Origin: Thuidium tamariscinum
Lineage: Eukaryota; Streptophyta; Bryopsida; Hypnales; Thuidiaceae
Reading direction: 5' to 3'
NCBI GenBank assembly: GCA_947034885.2
Contig: OX344755.2
Span: forward strand, 2,792,501 to 2,856,500
DNA length: 64,000 bases
Shown here: positions 22,202-34,271 of the stretch, one piece after another
Position numbering within the stretch: the stretch's first letter is position 1
How the letters are laid out: each line of letters begins with the position of its first letter
Program-made: the position numbers and the translations under genes
The notes under the pieces: generated by a model
The model's database searches: none
Seen by the model: only the letters and a program-made list of their open reading frames with translations
Told to the model about the DNA's origin: nothing

Positions 22202-22923
22202 GGGTGATTGCAAGAAACACCTGTCCTATTTGTTGCGTTTGGCTGATTTTCTCGAGAGTACTTTAAAATTAGAAAATTAATTTTTTTTAAATTTGAAAAA
22301 TATGAATAGTGTACATACCTCTAAGATGAAGGTTTTTACTGAAGGAAATGAATAGAAAAATTCTCTAAGTAGGAGAACTTGAAAAGTGTCAAACCTCCAG
22401 AAAATACATACCTTCATGTTTTAATTAGGGAAAAATAGTAAAAATAGATATTTTCAAAAAATAAAAAGTGGAAATTTGAAACAACTTTATAGAGATGGTC
22501 ATTCACAAAAAAACCCACCAAAACAATATTTTATATGTTTCAAAATACAAGCAAAAGGGAGCTCACTTTGTAGATCTCCACACCTCACAAAATTAACTTT
22601 TTTTTAAAATCCTTCCATGGAGAGATAGAAGTCTACTAGAAGACCATCTCATCCAAATTTCATGTTAAAAACATTAAAAAAAGGTATAGCTCGGGTACTA
22701 AAAAACCCTAAACTGCCAAGTGTGACATCCAATTGGGGTCTATTTTTGGATAGTAAATATTTTTGAAAATTATGAAAAAATTATTGAAGGTTTATGATAG
22801 TTATGAGTACCTTCCCTACAAATCTTGAGTCAATCAGAGCTAAAATACAAAAGTTATGGCCAAAAAACAAATCAGAATGCAACATGTGACACAAAATAGG
22901 ACAAGTGTTTTTTGCAATCATTC
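22202..22923. mobile_element. Family A MITE, forward orientation
   Basis: Begins GGGTGATTGCAAGAAACACC and ends GTGTTTTTTGCAATCATTC. ATAT stands on both sides, though in DNA this AT-rich that may be chance. The interior shares the CTCTAAGTAGGAGAACTT and CTACTAGAAGACCATCTCAT blocks of the family. Confidence 0.82.
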
Positions 22924-23363
22924 ATATAAAATTTCACAACATTCCAAGCAATTTCTAATTTATAGTGAAGCTTCTAATGCATGGTAGGCATTGAAATGAG
23001 ATAAGTATTTGTAAGGAAAAAAAAAGATTGGGATGCCTATCTTTTCCTTAAATTTCTTCATAGTTGAATTTGTCCTTTTTGAACTAGATAAGTATCACAT
23101 TTGTTGACTAAATTTCTAATCCATGCCCAAAGTGAATCTTAAAGAATTATTTAGCTATAAATTAACTATACTACACCACCTAACTTTGACAAAATCCACA
23201 AGGTGGACTCTAACTCCAAATTTGATGAAACTATTGCCGTTGAATTTTGAACATAGTCTACTTTCTTAAATCAATTTTTAAATTTAAAAAAAATTAAAAT
23301 TTGAGAATAAGGAGATTAAAAGATGAGGAACAACGCTTAGAAAATGGTCAGACACTTGGGTCA

Positions 23364-23741
23364 TTAACCTTGTAAAGTTGTTGCAGACACTAAGTAAGTC
23401 TCTGATGGATGATAGAGAATATTTCTTGCATGTAAGACAAAATTAAATGCATTGTTCATCACTTCATCCTTAAAACTTTGTACAGAAAAGGAGAGGTCAT
23501 TAATAGTAGTTTGATTTCCCATGGATACTTTTGAATTTTTAGCAATAGATGATTTGCACTCTTGCAAAAAGGATGATTTCCACGGAGACAAGTCCGTCCT
23601 TCTAGGGTTAAGGGATAATGAAGCTAGACTCGTTGTAGAAGAATTTTGGCCGGTAGAATGTATTGGATGATTTTCATCCTCTTTAACAGAGAAACAACTG
23701 AAGTCTATCCCACTGTAAAGTATTCGATCAACCATTGTCAC
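23364..23741 (-). CDS. Hypothetical open frame, 125 residues, unrecognised
   Basis: A 125-residue frame lies on the same strand as the ankyrin gene and 0.6 kb downstream of its stop, separated by the TTAA element. Composition is protein-like: Ser-rich in the middle, and two mild hydrophobic stretches near the end (NNAFNFVLHARNILYH). I see no domain, signal peptide or splice support. It may be an old 3' exon or captured fragment, or chance. The interval between 22924 and 23363 is AT-rich with no feature seen. Confidence 0.22.
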   Translation of the reverse strand: MTMVDRILYSGIDFSCFSVKEDENHPIHSTGQNSSTTSLASLSLNPRRTDLSPWKSSFLQECKSSIAKNSKVSMGNQTTINDLSFSVQSFKDEVMNNAFNFVLHARNILYHPSETYLVSATTLQG

Positions 23742-23748
23742 CGAGTAA

Positions 23749-24331
23749 TTAACCCATTAAGGACCGGTCGACCACTTTTGGATTGATTTGAGGACTTTTT
23801 GTCTCCTATAATTTGTAGAACATTTGATCTCAAAATACTTAGAGAAGAACGCATTTAGAGTGTCTTTATGCACATCTAATAAAACCAATTTCAAGAGAAT
23901 GTGTGCAAAAATGAGTGAGTTGTGCTTGGCCAAACTTGAAATGGTCCAACCTTTCATATTGAAATTTTCAATGAAAAATGCATATTTTATGGATAGGACA
24001 ATTATGTATGTGTTTGAAATAATAAATTGAAAGGTTTTGGTCAATTTCCAGACAATATATTCAAATCTATACCCAATTGTAACAAACCCTAATTATAATC
24101 AGTGCCAAAGGGTATTTATGACACATCAATGTTTGAAGAGTAATTACAAAGGCATGAACCATTGGATCACTTTTATTTTATGTGTGGTTCAAGGACCTAA
24201 TCCATGGAACTCATTTATTCAATCCGATCTAGGATTACATCTTTTAAAAAGGCAGAAAATTGCACTTTTTGAGAATTGTGTTAAAAAACTACATCCACCC
24301 CCTAAATCAACCACGGTCCTTAATGGGTTAA
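23749..24331. mobile_element. TTAA-bounded MITE at the stop codon of the ankyrin gene
   Basis: Starts TTAACCCATTAAGGACCG and ends CGGTCCTTAATGGGTTAA, exact complements over 18 bases. The right end stands two bases from the ankyrin gene stop codon (24334-24336). The interior has no recognisable coding sequence; the frames at 23757-24342 are shadows. The ends are a variant of family B (AACCCMTWAAGGACC). Confidence 0.8.
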
Positions 24332-24333
24332 CC

Positions 24334-26830
24334 TCATCGTGAAATGATTATCTGCATCTCCATGAACTTGATGGACCCCTGTTTTTCACTTTCCTTTCTA
24401 TGCCTCCAGTAATAGACAAAGTTGTAGCCCAAGAACAGCGTTGCGCAAACAAAGAACACGGCCAAGGCCACTTCGCAAGCAAAAGCGCACTGGTAGTCGA
24501 TGTATTTGGCGATGAACTGCGAGCACACGAAGCTGAAGAACAGTGCCTCGAGGGACAACACGAGAAAATACGAAGAAGACACGATGAGGACCCGGGTCCT
24601 ATACAGCAACCGCTTCACCTGCAGACGGCCAAGCAAGCGCGCGACGATTAGATATTTTAGTATACATCAAGATTGTCAGCCACATATGTGTGAAAAAAAA
24701 CAGTCTGAAACGAAGTTACAAGTTACGCAAATGTTTGGTTACAGTCATAAAGAAAAACCAAAGCTGTAGATTACGAGGAAAACAAAACTGATCATGTACT
24801 CGGAGAATTATACATGCAAATGGGAAAACTAAACATCATCAAATTCATTCGGCACTAGCTATTCCTGTTATCCATCGCGATCCTCGATCATGCAGTCAAA
24901 CCTAGGTACACTAGTACGTGTCATAGTAGTTTTTTCGAACTCTGCAACGTCAATTTTGTTAAATTGGTGATCGATGATCGATGTTCTGACACGGTCATTC
25001 TCTGACCCTTCCGGAGTTTCAGAACGTGCGTTCTCAATATTCATAAATCTATAATTGTCCTAAATTTTAGACCTTTCTTTACAATCAAGTTTTGGCGACC
25101 GAATGTCCGAATCGTGCTGAACATTGTGACATTCATGTAAAGAAAGCTGTAATAAGATATAGCTCGTGTAGCTAGAACTCTGTTCCAGGCAGTTAGCGCG
25201 GCCTGAAACGCACCAACTCAAGTCATGTAGACTTGTACAGTAGAACAAGAAAGTTTGAACGTCGTAATTTTGTACCTTTGTGTCGTCTACGGCCTCATGG
25301 AAGAAGGAGGCGAACGAGAATGGCAGCGCGGCGAATGCAGCCAGAATGGTGGCCGCCATGGCCTGGATGAACGCCCACCTCGGCAAAAGAAAAAAATCCA
25401 TCCAGTGAACCTTCGTGATCACAGGCGGCCCTCCGAACTCCTTGAGCTCTCCGATGTCCTTCCGACGTTGTGCCGCTTCGACCGACGTGAAACAATGACC
25501 GAAGGTCAACGTTATTATCAAAACAGCCACCACCAGGATCGCATTGGCCGCTGTCACGTATTGATCGTACTTCTTGTGCATATTAGCAAAGTCTCGCTGG
25601 ACTTCCAGGTGGTTCTTCAGCACTGATTGAATGGTTTCATTTCCCGTCTCTAGAGCTTCGTGCATGGCGACCACGGCTTGCTTGGGATACCACTTCACAA
25701 TAAGCTCGACTAGAGTTTCATCCTTCTGTGACATTGCAAAGTGCAAGAGATTCGATGGGTAGGCGCCCTCTTTGCGCTTCGAACTACTCACGATTTTGTC
25801 CGTCGAACTTAGGCGAAGAAGTATAACGTCCGCTATGTTCCTGTCAGGGGCCACAGCTAGAAGCTCCATGTAGAGCTCGAAGGTAGGTCTGGTGGGCATT
25901 GGGAGACGCTCGATGCAGTGTCGGAGAATTTCCTGATTCCTACTTCGGACTGCGTGATGCAGTAACCCAAAACTGTCATGGTCTCTGATGTTGACGACGA
26001 CTTCGTTGACGTGACTGTCGACGACCAGAGGCCGCAGCATTGTTTCCACGACTCCAAGGTGACCGTTCTTCGCTGCTAAGTGGATTGCGAGGTTGCCGTG
26101 GTAGTTTTGCTTCAATGCAAGCAAATGCGGCTTGTTACCCAGACTCTCGGCCTCTAAAATCGAACCCACAACGTTCTCTAGACCCCTTGCTGCTGCATAG
26201 TGGAGTCCTGTATTGCCGAACCGATCTTGCTTTCTGATAAACTGAAGCAAGCCTCTGACTGCCGATCTCCCTGAACTAACGGAATCGATGATCGTGCGGG
26301 CAATTCGATCGATCACTGGTTTCCTTCAACCTATCGTCGACGTCGCAAGTAACGTGGAGACACGTTTGGTTAAGATAATTCACGGCCGCTACGTTGACTC
26401 GTGGATCATCCAGGAGGATGTCCACAGAGGATAATGATGACGCTCTCGCGGCGTCGTGCAGTGGAGTGTCTCGTTTGCTATTCCCCACATTGGGATCCAA
26501 GTCAGGCCGTTTCAGAATCAGTAACACTTTGCCCTTGTGGTTCTCCTCGTTCTCGTCCTCATCGCGCATCGACACTGCCCAATGCAAGAGGGTGTTCCCT
26601 TCTTCACCGAACTCCGGCAAGTTCACTTGGATTTCGGGCTGCTCCAGCAACACGGTGATGACGCCAAGAGGGTCCTTGTTGAACTCCATGGAGCGTGCGA
26701 CGGCGATATGTCCCTGCGTTCGGAGCCACTCCCTGGGCGTGCGTGTCAAGAACTCTTGAACTTGGGACGCCGTCCAACAGTGAGCGTAAGCCTCCAGGGT
26801 TGCATTCGGAGGTAGTGGTACTGGCTCCAT
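24334..26830 (-). CDS. Ankyrin-repeat, PGG-like multi-pass membrane protein; apparent one-base frameshift
   Basis: Ankyrin-repeat proteins with a C-terminal PGG-type membrane domain are a large plant family, some with roles in stress and immune signalling. Exon 1 is 26830-26318, exon 2 is 26316-25276 and exon 3 is 24618-24334. The intron 25275-24619 opens GTAC and closes CTGCAG, with both exons in phase 0. Ankyrin motifs seen: NTLLHWAVS, DTPLHDAARA, QTCLHVTCD, NTGLHYAAARG, NLAIHLAAKNGHLGVVE, FGLLHHAVRS, NLLHFAMS. Membrane segments lie near residues 428-443 and 487-506 of the frame-restored product. Two more lie in exon 3 (LIVSSSYFLVLSLEALFFSF and a segment ending LFLGYNFVYYW). Between exons 1 and 2 the frame shifts by one base at 26317, just after the codons for RLKET. 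No normal intron fits there. It is either a recent disabling mutation or an assembly error. About 612 residues are implied. Confidence 0.8.
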
Positions 26831-28761
26831 CGATTAGCTCGGGGTTTTTGAGGAAATTCCTACATTACACGCATGGATAGGACATGCGAAATATATGATC
26901 GATGTAGTTAGTCGCATTTGAGGATAAACCTCATTTCAAATTCTAAACAACTGGATCGATCGGAGCTCCAAGTTCTAAGAAACTGAATTGAAACTAGCTT
27001 CAACTCAGAAAATAAGTTCAGGTTACGTTCAGTAGAGTCTTAATGTGACATTTGAAAACGATCGAGCTTAAAAGCATGCATGCATGATCATGAAACCGTG
27101 CCGTTCGATTGAGTCACCACACAGTCTAGCTAGCACTCGAGCCAGTCTAGCACATCGGTTTTGGACAAACATTTGAAATTTCAAATCTTTCTACGTATCC
27201 TAGAAACTTTTCAGCTCTAATACTCGTATCAGTTAAAGAACGTCGGTACTAAAATCCACTCGAACTTGCTCTCCGACCTTGCTAAAATGTATCAAATGAA
27301 CGAAAACTTGTAAAGTTACGTACCTTAGTTTCAAAAGTCAAAACTCCAAAATTCAGTGGATCCCCCACTAATCGATCGATCAGCTTGAATTAGTTTTCTT
27401 CTTTTGGCCTTGGTTACTGCGGACAAGCACATCGATCGATGTTTGTACGAACATTCTCCGGGCTGCTCGCTTCAGTCAACCATTGTTGCCATATATAATT
27501 GTGCAGTGGTGATTGAATAGACATTACAACACTCGTTACCTGAAATCAGACTATCAGAGCCTACTAAAATCAAATTGCCGCAGTACGAACATATGCTCGA
27601 GTTTTATACGAACAAAATGGATTAAAAATATGTTGATTAAAACTGCGTACATCAAGGTCGTATGAGCATGTCTTACCAGCGTAATTGTAGCTGGTTCCAC
27701 AATCAAAGCCCTCAAATGTGGTCGTAACAGTCGCATGCATTGAGAGTGCCGTGCACGTGACGAATCGGATATATAAACGGGTGGACAAATCCAGATTCCA
27801 ACCTGTATTCCCACCAATAATAGCACTCAGACAAGACTTAAAAACATTAATTTTTGTTGCAAATGAATAATTAAAACGCTTTTCCTGTATCAGATTTTTT
27901 GGTCGGTGGCTAGTCGGCTTTGGTAAATTACATTTCAACGACCTTTGTATATTAATTTAAGATGCAGCGACAACTGAAAAGTTGGCCAAACTTAAGGAAG
28001 TTCCGAGGCGTTAGGTTTCTTGAAAGCAACCTTGAATTAATTAAAAGTTCTTCAAGGAGACTCCGTCGACACTTGAAAGTCTGTACGCGAAGATCAGTCG
28101 GAGAAGTGATGGACGGCGGGATGAGAAAGACTACTGCGGACAAATATATACAGTTCTTCCAGTCTCCAACAGTACAGTGGGTCGTAGTGTCACCGGCGTA
28201 TGAAGGGTTGGAAATACAGCGAAGATTCTAGACCGATAAGTAACGGATTAACGTGAGGCTGAAAAAGAAAGATTGAACACAAAACTCCGAACTTACATAC
28301 AGCAATATCAGTAAGTTTAAAGATCTAGTAGGTGAGAATTAGAATACCCAAAGCAGTGCTCAAAAGTTCAGATGATGCATGCAATCAATCTCGTCGGCAA
28401 CCAGCCAGAAATTTTTATTTCCGAAATAGATCAATGAATACAAAACGTTTGAACACACGTATCAATCTAGATCCAAATTCTTAACTCTACATATTTCTTA
28501 ATAAGATCGTCCTGTTGGAAGAAATCATGTGGAGACTGGAGAGTTTTCTGAAGCTATTAGGATGCCAGAGCAATCAATGCAATCATGAAGCCAACGGGAG
28601 GTTCGGTATTCCAGCTAGAAAAACTTCAGTTGACAGAATGACGGGCTTAGAAGAACAATATTGTCCAGTAGATAATTGTGTGCAATAAGAAGAGTCGCAA
28701 AGAGAAAGTTAGAGGTTTGTCTTCCTCAAAATTTTGTACTTGAGTGAGTGAATGTTTTGAA
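26831..28761. other. Upstream DNA of the ankyrin gene, no further gene called
   Basis: Composition is less AT-rich than the repeats. It contains many GATCGAT-type tetramers (27360-27445 especially). Open frames at 27554-28231 on both strands show no domain and probably are not coding. Likely promoter and leader of the ankyrin gene in its first part. Transposons resume at 28762. Confidence 0.45.
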
Positions 28762-30268
28762 GGGTCACTGCAAAAAACATGTCCTATAATTTTATGTCAC
28801 ATTGGGTGCTGATTAGTTTTTTGGTTGTAACTTTTGCATTTTGGCTCCAAATGATTCAAATTTCACAGACAAAGTACTTGTGACTATTATACACATTGTC
28901 TAATTTTTTGAAACTTAAAAAAAATATTTTACTATTTAATAATAGCCTCCAATATTATGTCACACTTACCATTTGGGATTTTTATTTAACAAAGTAGTAC
29001 CCAAAGAAACAAATTTGGAGCTGAAATTTAGCTGAGATATTCTTGTATGGGGTGATTGCAAGAAACACTTGTCCTATTTGTTTCATTTTACTACAGTTTT
29101 TGTAAATGCGAAAAAACATCTTATTTACTCGATTTGAAGACTTTTTGCAAAAGTTACAGCCGTTTGAAGTTCGCAGCCGGTCAACCCTAATTTGTCCGAT
29201 TCTGTCCATGAATAGTGATATTCTGTCCGATATGACAACCATGGAAAAATTCTCTAAGTAGGAGAACTTAAAAAGCGCCAAACCTCAAGAAAATACATAC
29301 TTTCATGTTTTAATTCGAAAAAATTAGTAAAAATAAGTAAATACAAAAAATAAAAAGTGTGCATTTGCAATAACTTTATCACTTTATGGAGATGGTCATT
29401 CATAAAAAAAATCACTAAAATAATACTTTATATGTTTAAAAATGCAACCAAAAGGAAGCTCAATTTGTGGACTTCCACACGACATAAAAACAAATTTTTT
29501 CAAAATCCCTCATGTGGAGAGCTGTAAGTCTACTAGAAGACCATCTCATCCAAATTTCATCTCAAAAACTTTAAAAAAAGGTACTCCTTAGTGACTAAAA
29601 ACCCCTAAACTACCAAGTGTGACATTCAATCACTAGTACTATTTTGAAATCAAACTATTTTTGAAAATTATGAAAAAATTAGAGAATGTGTATGGTACCT
29701 ATGAGTATCTTGCCTATAAATCTTGAGTCATTTAGAGCCAAAACATAGAAGTTAGAGCCAAAAAACAAATTAGCACATGAGATGTGACAGAAAATAAGAC
29801 AAGTGTTTCTTGCAATTGCCTTGTGAAATTGTAACTAGTGTTCAAAGGATTTTCAAAAATAACTATTTATATGTTGTGTAGAAGTCCACAAAGTGAACCT
29901 TTTTCTCCATGCCTTTTGAAACATTTAAAAAATCATTTTGGTGGGTTTTTTGATGAATGACCATTTCCCTAAAGTTTTTGCAAATGTCCAATTTCTATTT
30001 ATCTTAATTTAAAAATTTCCCTATTTTCTATTAATTAAAACCTTGAAGTATCTATTTTGTTGAGATTTTACCCTTTTTCAGTTCTCCTATCTAGAGTTTC
30101 TTTTTATAAAATTCCTATGGTCGTTACCTTCATTTTAAAGGTATATACATTGGCTATATTTTACAATTTGAAAAGTATATATTTCATAATTTTAAAGTAC
30201 TCCAAAAAAAACTCATGAATTTTGTGGCAAAACACAACAAATCGTACAAAAGTTTCTTGCAATCATCC
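28762..30268. mobile_element. Family A element carrying a nested family A element
   Basis: Left end AGGGTCACTGCAAAAAACA, right end AGTTTCTTGCAATCATCC. Removing 29050-29820 leaves a normal-looking family A copy in reverse orientation. A partial second copy of its left (28795-28995) and right (about 30160-30268) parts recurs at 38450-38650 and 39040-39155. Confidence 0.7.
29050..29820. mobile_element. Nested family A MITE, forward orientation
   Basis: Begins GGGGTGATTGCAAGAAACAC and ends GTGTTTCTTGCAATTGCC. It is inserted in the older family A element at 28762-30268 in the opposite orientation. CTTGT precedes the left end (29044-29048 region) and follows the right end, a possible part of the target duplication. 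Near 29095-29230 it contains a segment not found in the other copies. Confidence 0.78.
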
Positions 30269-30835
30269 TTAAAATCATATACTCCATTGTAAAGTGGTAT
30301 TTGGATTCCATTTGGTCTAGAAGTATACTAAAAATATCATCTATTTCATCAAAACAAACTAGGTTAATATATATTTACATTCCATGCACATGTCTTAAAT
30401 AGTGGTAATAGTTGTAGAATTATGCAACCATGTATGCACCTAATTTAATCAAATTGTCACTAGATAGAAAGAAATTATTTTAGTTTTTTTCAAATATTAG
30501 CAACACTTAAAACATTCATGTACAAAATTTAGCTTGCTCTAAAAGAATCATGTAGTATATAATTGACAATAAATAATCAAATATCAATGAATCTAGCCAA
30601 TGAATAGCAAGTCAAATATTTGATATAACCTTCTCTTTTGAATTCAGTTAATGAATTTTGGAGATTTCTCAAAAAGTTAATTAAAAATGGATTATGAGTA
30701 TAAGCCATGGCTTCACTCTTTTAAATTTTCCAATGCCAAGAGGCAATGAAAAAAGACGAGAGGTTATGCATTCTTTAGTAGATTAGATATTCATTGTGAG
30801 AATATCTTTGAAATTTGATATGTACCATGTAGTAG
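30269..30835. repeat. 567-bp block duplicated at 39155-39714
   Basis: Nearly identical in order and sequence to 39155-39714, from CCATTTGGTCTAGAAGTATA through GATATGTACCATG. The two copies differ by scattered substitutions. It is non-coding. This copy continues with TAGTAGG, and the other is broken by a family A insertion at that exact point. Confidence 0.85.
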
Positions 30836-31159
30836 GAAAAGTTTAGATTCTCAAAGTATTTCATTATTATGAGTTGACATGTAAAGTTGTTTGATTATCA
30901 AAGGCTAAAGAAGATAGCTTAAGTGTACCAATAAATATATAAATGGGTGATTGCAAAAAACACTTGTCCTTGTTTTTGTCCCCTTGAGTTCCAATAAGTA
31001 GTTTTTTGTTCATAACTTTTCATCTATTGTCTTTTTGGTTAGATATTTGGAATGAAGGTAAACACAAAAATTTAGAGGTTGAGTGTTTTTTTTTAAATTA
31101 AAAATTAGTTCACTATTTTTACCTGCCTCCAATTCCAAGGGTGTCTACCTTGGCCACTT

Positions 31160-31290
31160 GGGGGGGGGGGGCCACCGGGGCCTATTCCTAGATAAAAAGG
31201 CAAAAAGAGGGGGAGGGGGAGGGAAAAAAGGAAAAAGGAAGGGGAAGAGAAAGAAAAAAGAAAAAAGATGAAGAAGAAGAAGAAGAATTG
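31160..31290. repeat. Poly-G run and long polypurine tract
   Basis: Twelve G at 31160-31171 are followed after 25 bp by about 95 bp made almost only of A and G (31196-31290), including GGGGGAGGGGGAGGG and a GAA repeat. Triplex- and quadruplex-prone. The two open frames across it are low-complexity artefacts. Confidence 0.85.
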
Positions 31291-32386
31291 AGCTTTTAAA
31301 TCAATTAAAAACAAAACTTTAACATCAATACCTTAAAGAAAAGAATTTGATTTCTTGATTCATTCTCAATCAAGAGTGTACACCCTTTATGTTCACTTAT
31401 GTATGCAAAGTAAAAGTTGAATGCAAATAAAGTTAAAATACAATGGTAGCTTTTGTTCTAATTTATTTTGTATGTAGTGTTGAAATATCTTGAGCTATAC
31501 ATTCACCGGAGTCATTCTCTTTATACCATTGGAGAGCTTGACTTGACAAGGATTACACTAAAGTCATATTATTGCTTTTGGACATATGATGGATTTGTGA
31601 GCAATTTTTAAGATTATAAATTGAATTAAATTATGAAAAATGGAGTGTAGGAGTTTTAGATGTCATTCTTGACATTGCCAAAAAGCTCTCAATGAATAGA
31701 AATGCACCAAAGTTGTTTTGTACTTTGGATTTTTAAGTGTGAAAACTATAAAGATTTTAATTGAGTTTTGTTTTCATAAATTGAATTGAATTATAGATAA
31801 ATTATTTTTAAAATTAAAATTTAAAAGAATACATAGGTTATCACATAAAAAACACTTGGGCAAATGCACAAGGCCACAAAAGTTGTTCATAAGTCAAATT
31901 TTCAAAAATTACATTGCTCTTAAATTAGAAAAATTAGAAAAATATGAAAACAAGAAAATCTTTGAATTTAAGAAGAAAAAGGTTTAAATTCACTTCATAA
32001 ATTAGATTAATATTTTTTAAAGATATGAATAAATATTTAATATGATTTAAAAATTAAAAATTCTAAACAATGTTTAATGTACAATGTATATTTCAATTTA
32101 ATGGTAAGTGTTCTTATGTATTACTATTATTTTTATTAAAAACTAAAACAACATATTAAATCATTTAGCATTATTGAAGAAAAAATAATCACAACTTGAT
32201 TATAAAATCATTTTAGTGAGCATGCTAGCATGAGTGCATATAAAATTTACTATGTTTCTTATTCTTCTTTGTCTTCATCAATATAAACATTAGTATTGAC
32301 AAATGATTGCTCGTGTCTACCAATTTTAAAACAATGCAATATATTTGTAGTAAATAGAATGAATGCATTTAGTATTGAAATATAAT
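31291..32386. other. AT-rich intergenic DNA, nothing recognised
   Basis: No open frame of note, no inverted-repeat ends and no gene motif were found. Confidence 0.5.
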
Positions 32387-33287
32387 TTAACCCCAAAATG
32401 CCTAAATTATATATTTTTTTGCAATTTAGCAATTTTGGGTAGGTCGCTACAAATGCATTTTATATTTTTCTTCTTTGAAATTTTAACACAACATGTGCTT
32501 AAGGAGTAGCTTTTACACTTGACAATTTTCACAACTTTTGACTAGATGCTCAAAAAGTTATTAAATGATATGTAGTTTTAATCCCTTGATCTGTAGCTTG
32601 GAAAAAAAAATTAGTTATTTTTTAATAAAATAAAAAATTGAAATTGATCTTCTAAATTTTTGTATTTGTGGAAAGTTTCAAATCATTCCAATTTGATTGA
32701 TAAGATGAAAGTTATGAGGAGTTTTAGTTTGGGGATAGTTATGGATTTCCTTGCTCTACAATAAACTTTGAAGTCCTTCATTTAATCCAATTTTCAATAT
32801 TTAAAAACAAAACAAAACATTGGGTGTAGATTGCTTATTACAACATTACCACCATTGGAATTGTCATTTTTCAATACTATAATCAAATTCTTAACAATTT
32901 AGTATTTACATAATTCTTTGCTTCTTTCAACTTACTATATTTTTTCTACATGTTGTACAATTTCAAATGCTTTGAAAATTTTCAAGCATGTTGTCAACTA
33001 ACTTTGAAGATTGAATCTAAAAAAAACACCATTATTTTAGATATTTTTTTAATACAAATGTGACCTTGTAAAGTGTAGCTACCCAATTTTTTGCAAGGCG
33101 AAAAAAAGGATTTTTGTCAATTCAAACACTATTATCTTGGGTTTGAATTTCTGAAATTTTTTCTACATCTTTTCAAACTTGCATACTACAACATCCTACA
33201 ATTAAATGTGTTTAAAAATATGTGTTATTTTCTTCTAAAATTTGGTTCTTGTACTAGAATTCTAGAAATGGCAATTTAGAGGTTGAA
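32387..33287. mobile_element. Family B element, degraded ends
   Basis: Starts TTAACCCCAAAATGCCTAAA, then follows the standard family B order: the CATAACTTTT..CATTCCAATTTGATT region, GTAGATTGCTTATTACAACA and a right end near GGCAATTTAGAGGTTGAAAA. Non-coding. Confidence 0.6.
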
Positions 33288-33529
33288 AATAATAATTGCA
33301 ATATGTTCATTCAACTGCATTCAAATATTGCAACAGTTTAACAAATTAAATTAGAATTTCTTTCCCTGTCTTGATACCTTAGTCCCGTGGCTTGATGCTT
33401 TGAGCTCACTTGGTTTAATTTCAATGCAGTGGGTTTTCTATTTGTTAAAAAAACAGGTAATATAACTTCAATTGCTATGCTGAGGTAGAAATCTGCATTG
33501 ATTTTATATTATTGCAATATTATATATGT

Positions 33530-33717
33530 GAGCCGATTCCTTCCTTCATTACCGGTCCAGAAACTCCAGAGTCCAGATGGCACACCACTCAACAACTTCG
33601 TCAGTACTCACAGATGAAGAGCTCACAGAAACCTCATCCACCAGAATCCATCACTTTAAAGTTAATGTCCTACTTTGACCTATCTGAGAGTGAGACCCCA
33701 CGGGGGGGGGGGGGGGG
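33530..33717. other. Short GC-richer island ending in 16 G
   Basis: About 170 bp of unusually balanced base composition (for example CCATCACTTTAAAGTTAATG and AACTCCAGAGTCCAGATGGC) stand alone in AT-rich DNA and end abruptly at a run of 16 G (33702-33717). The frame 33512-33751 runs through it without a recognisable domain. It may be a captured gene fragment. Confidence 0.4.
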
Positions 33718-34181
33718 TATTCATATGTTTTACCCAAAAATTAAAATTTGAAGTCACAAATTGGACAAGTTGGAGGTATGGTAACGTTACAAGGATTGAC
33801 AATGAATTTTTGTGAAAATAGCAACATGTTTGTTGCACACATGGGTTCAAACTTCAAAGTGACCTTCCTTTGCACAAAGGCTACAAAGAGGGAAAAAATT
33901 TCTAAGAAGAATTTTTTATTGCAATATGAATGCAATCTTGTCTAAAAAACTACTTCTTTTTTTTTAAAATAATTTTTTTTTAAATTACTAAAAATGAAAA
34001 GATCAACACACCTTTTTTTGCTATTTTCTATTATCAATCATCTCTGTAGTACTTTATAGTAGTCTATATATAGTACTACATAGTACATAGTACTAATTGA
34101 TAGTCCAAATCTACAAGCACCCTAAATTGACGGTTAAGATTTGTAGATGCACTACTGACACACCATGTTGGAAGTATGATA

Positions 34182-34271
34182 CTCCCTCTGTTCCACTAAA
34201 AGCTTCCTAATTAGGTTAATTTACAATTTTTGTAGGAAGAATTTGGGAAGCTTTTAGTAGGACAAAGGGAA
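34182..34271. mobile_element. 90-bp Stowaway MITE
   Basis: Ends CTCCCTCTGTTCCACTAAAA and TTTTAGTAGGACAAAGGGAA, flanked by TA (34180-34181 and 34272-34273). The tips match those of the 4.6-kb element at 7879-12454, which makes it a miniature relative. Confidence 0.82.

Noticed and set aside
25255..26880. Plus-strand open frames across the ankyrin gene
   Set aside because: They are shadows of a clear minus-strand coding sequence with ankyrin and membrane domains.
27554..28231. Possible genes upstream of the ankyrin gene
   Set aside because: Overlapping frames on both strands with no domain and no splice support; more likely promoter DNA.
31083..31314. Lys/Gly-rich and Phe/Leu-rich frames
   Set aside because: They are translations of a polypurine tract.
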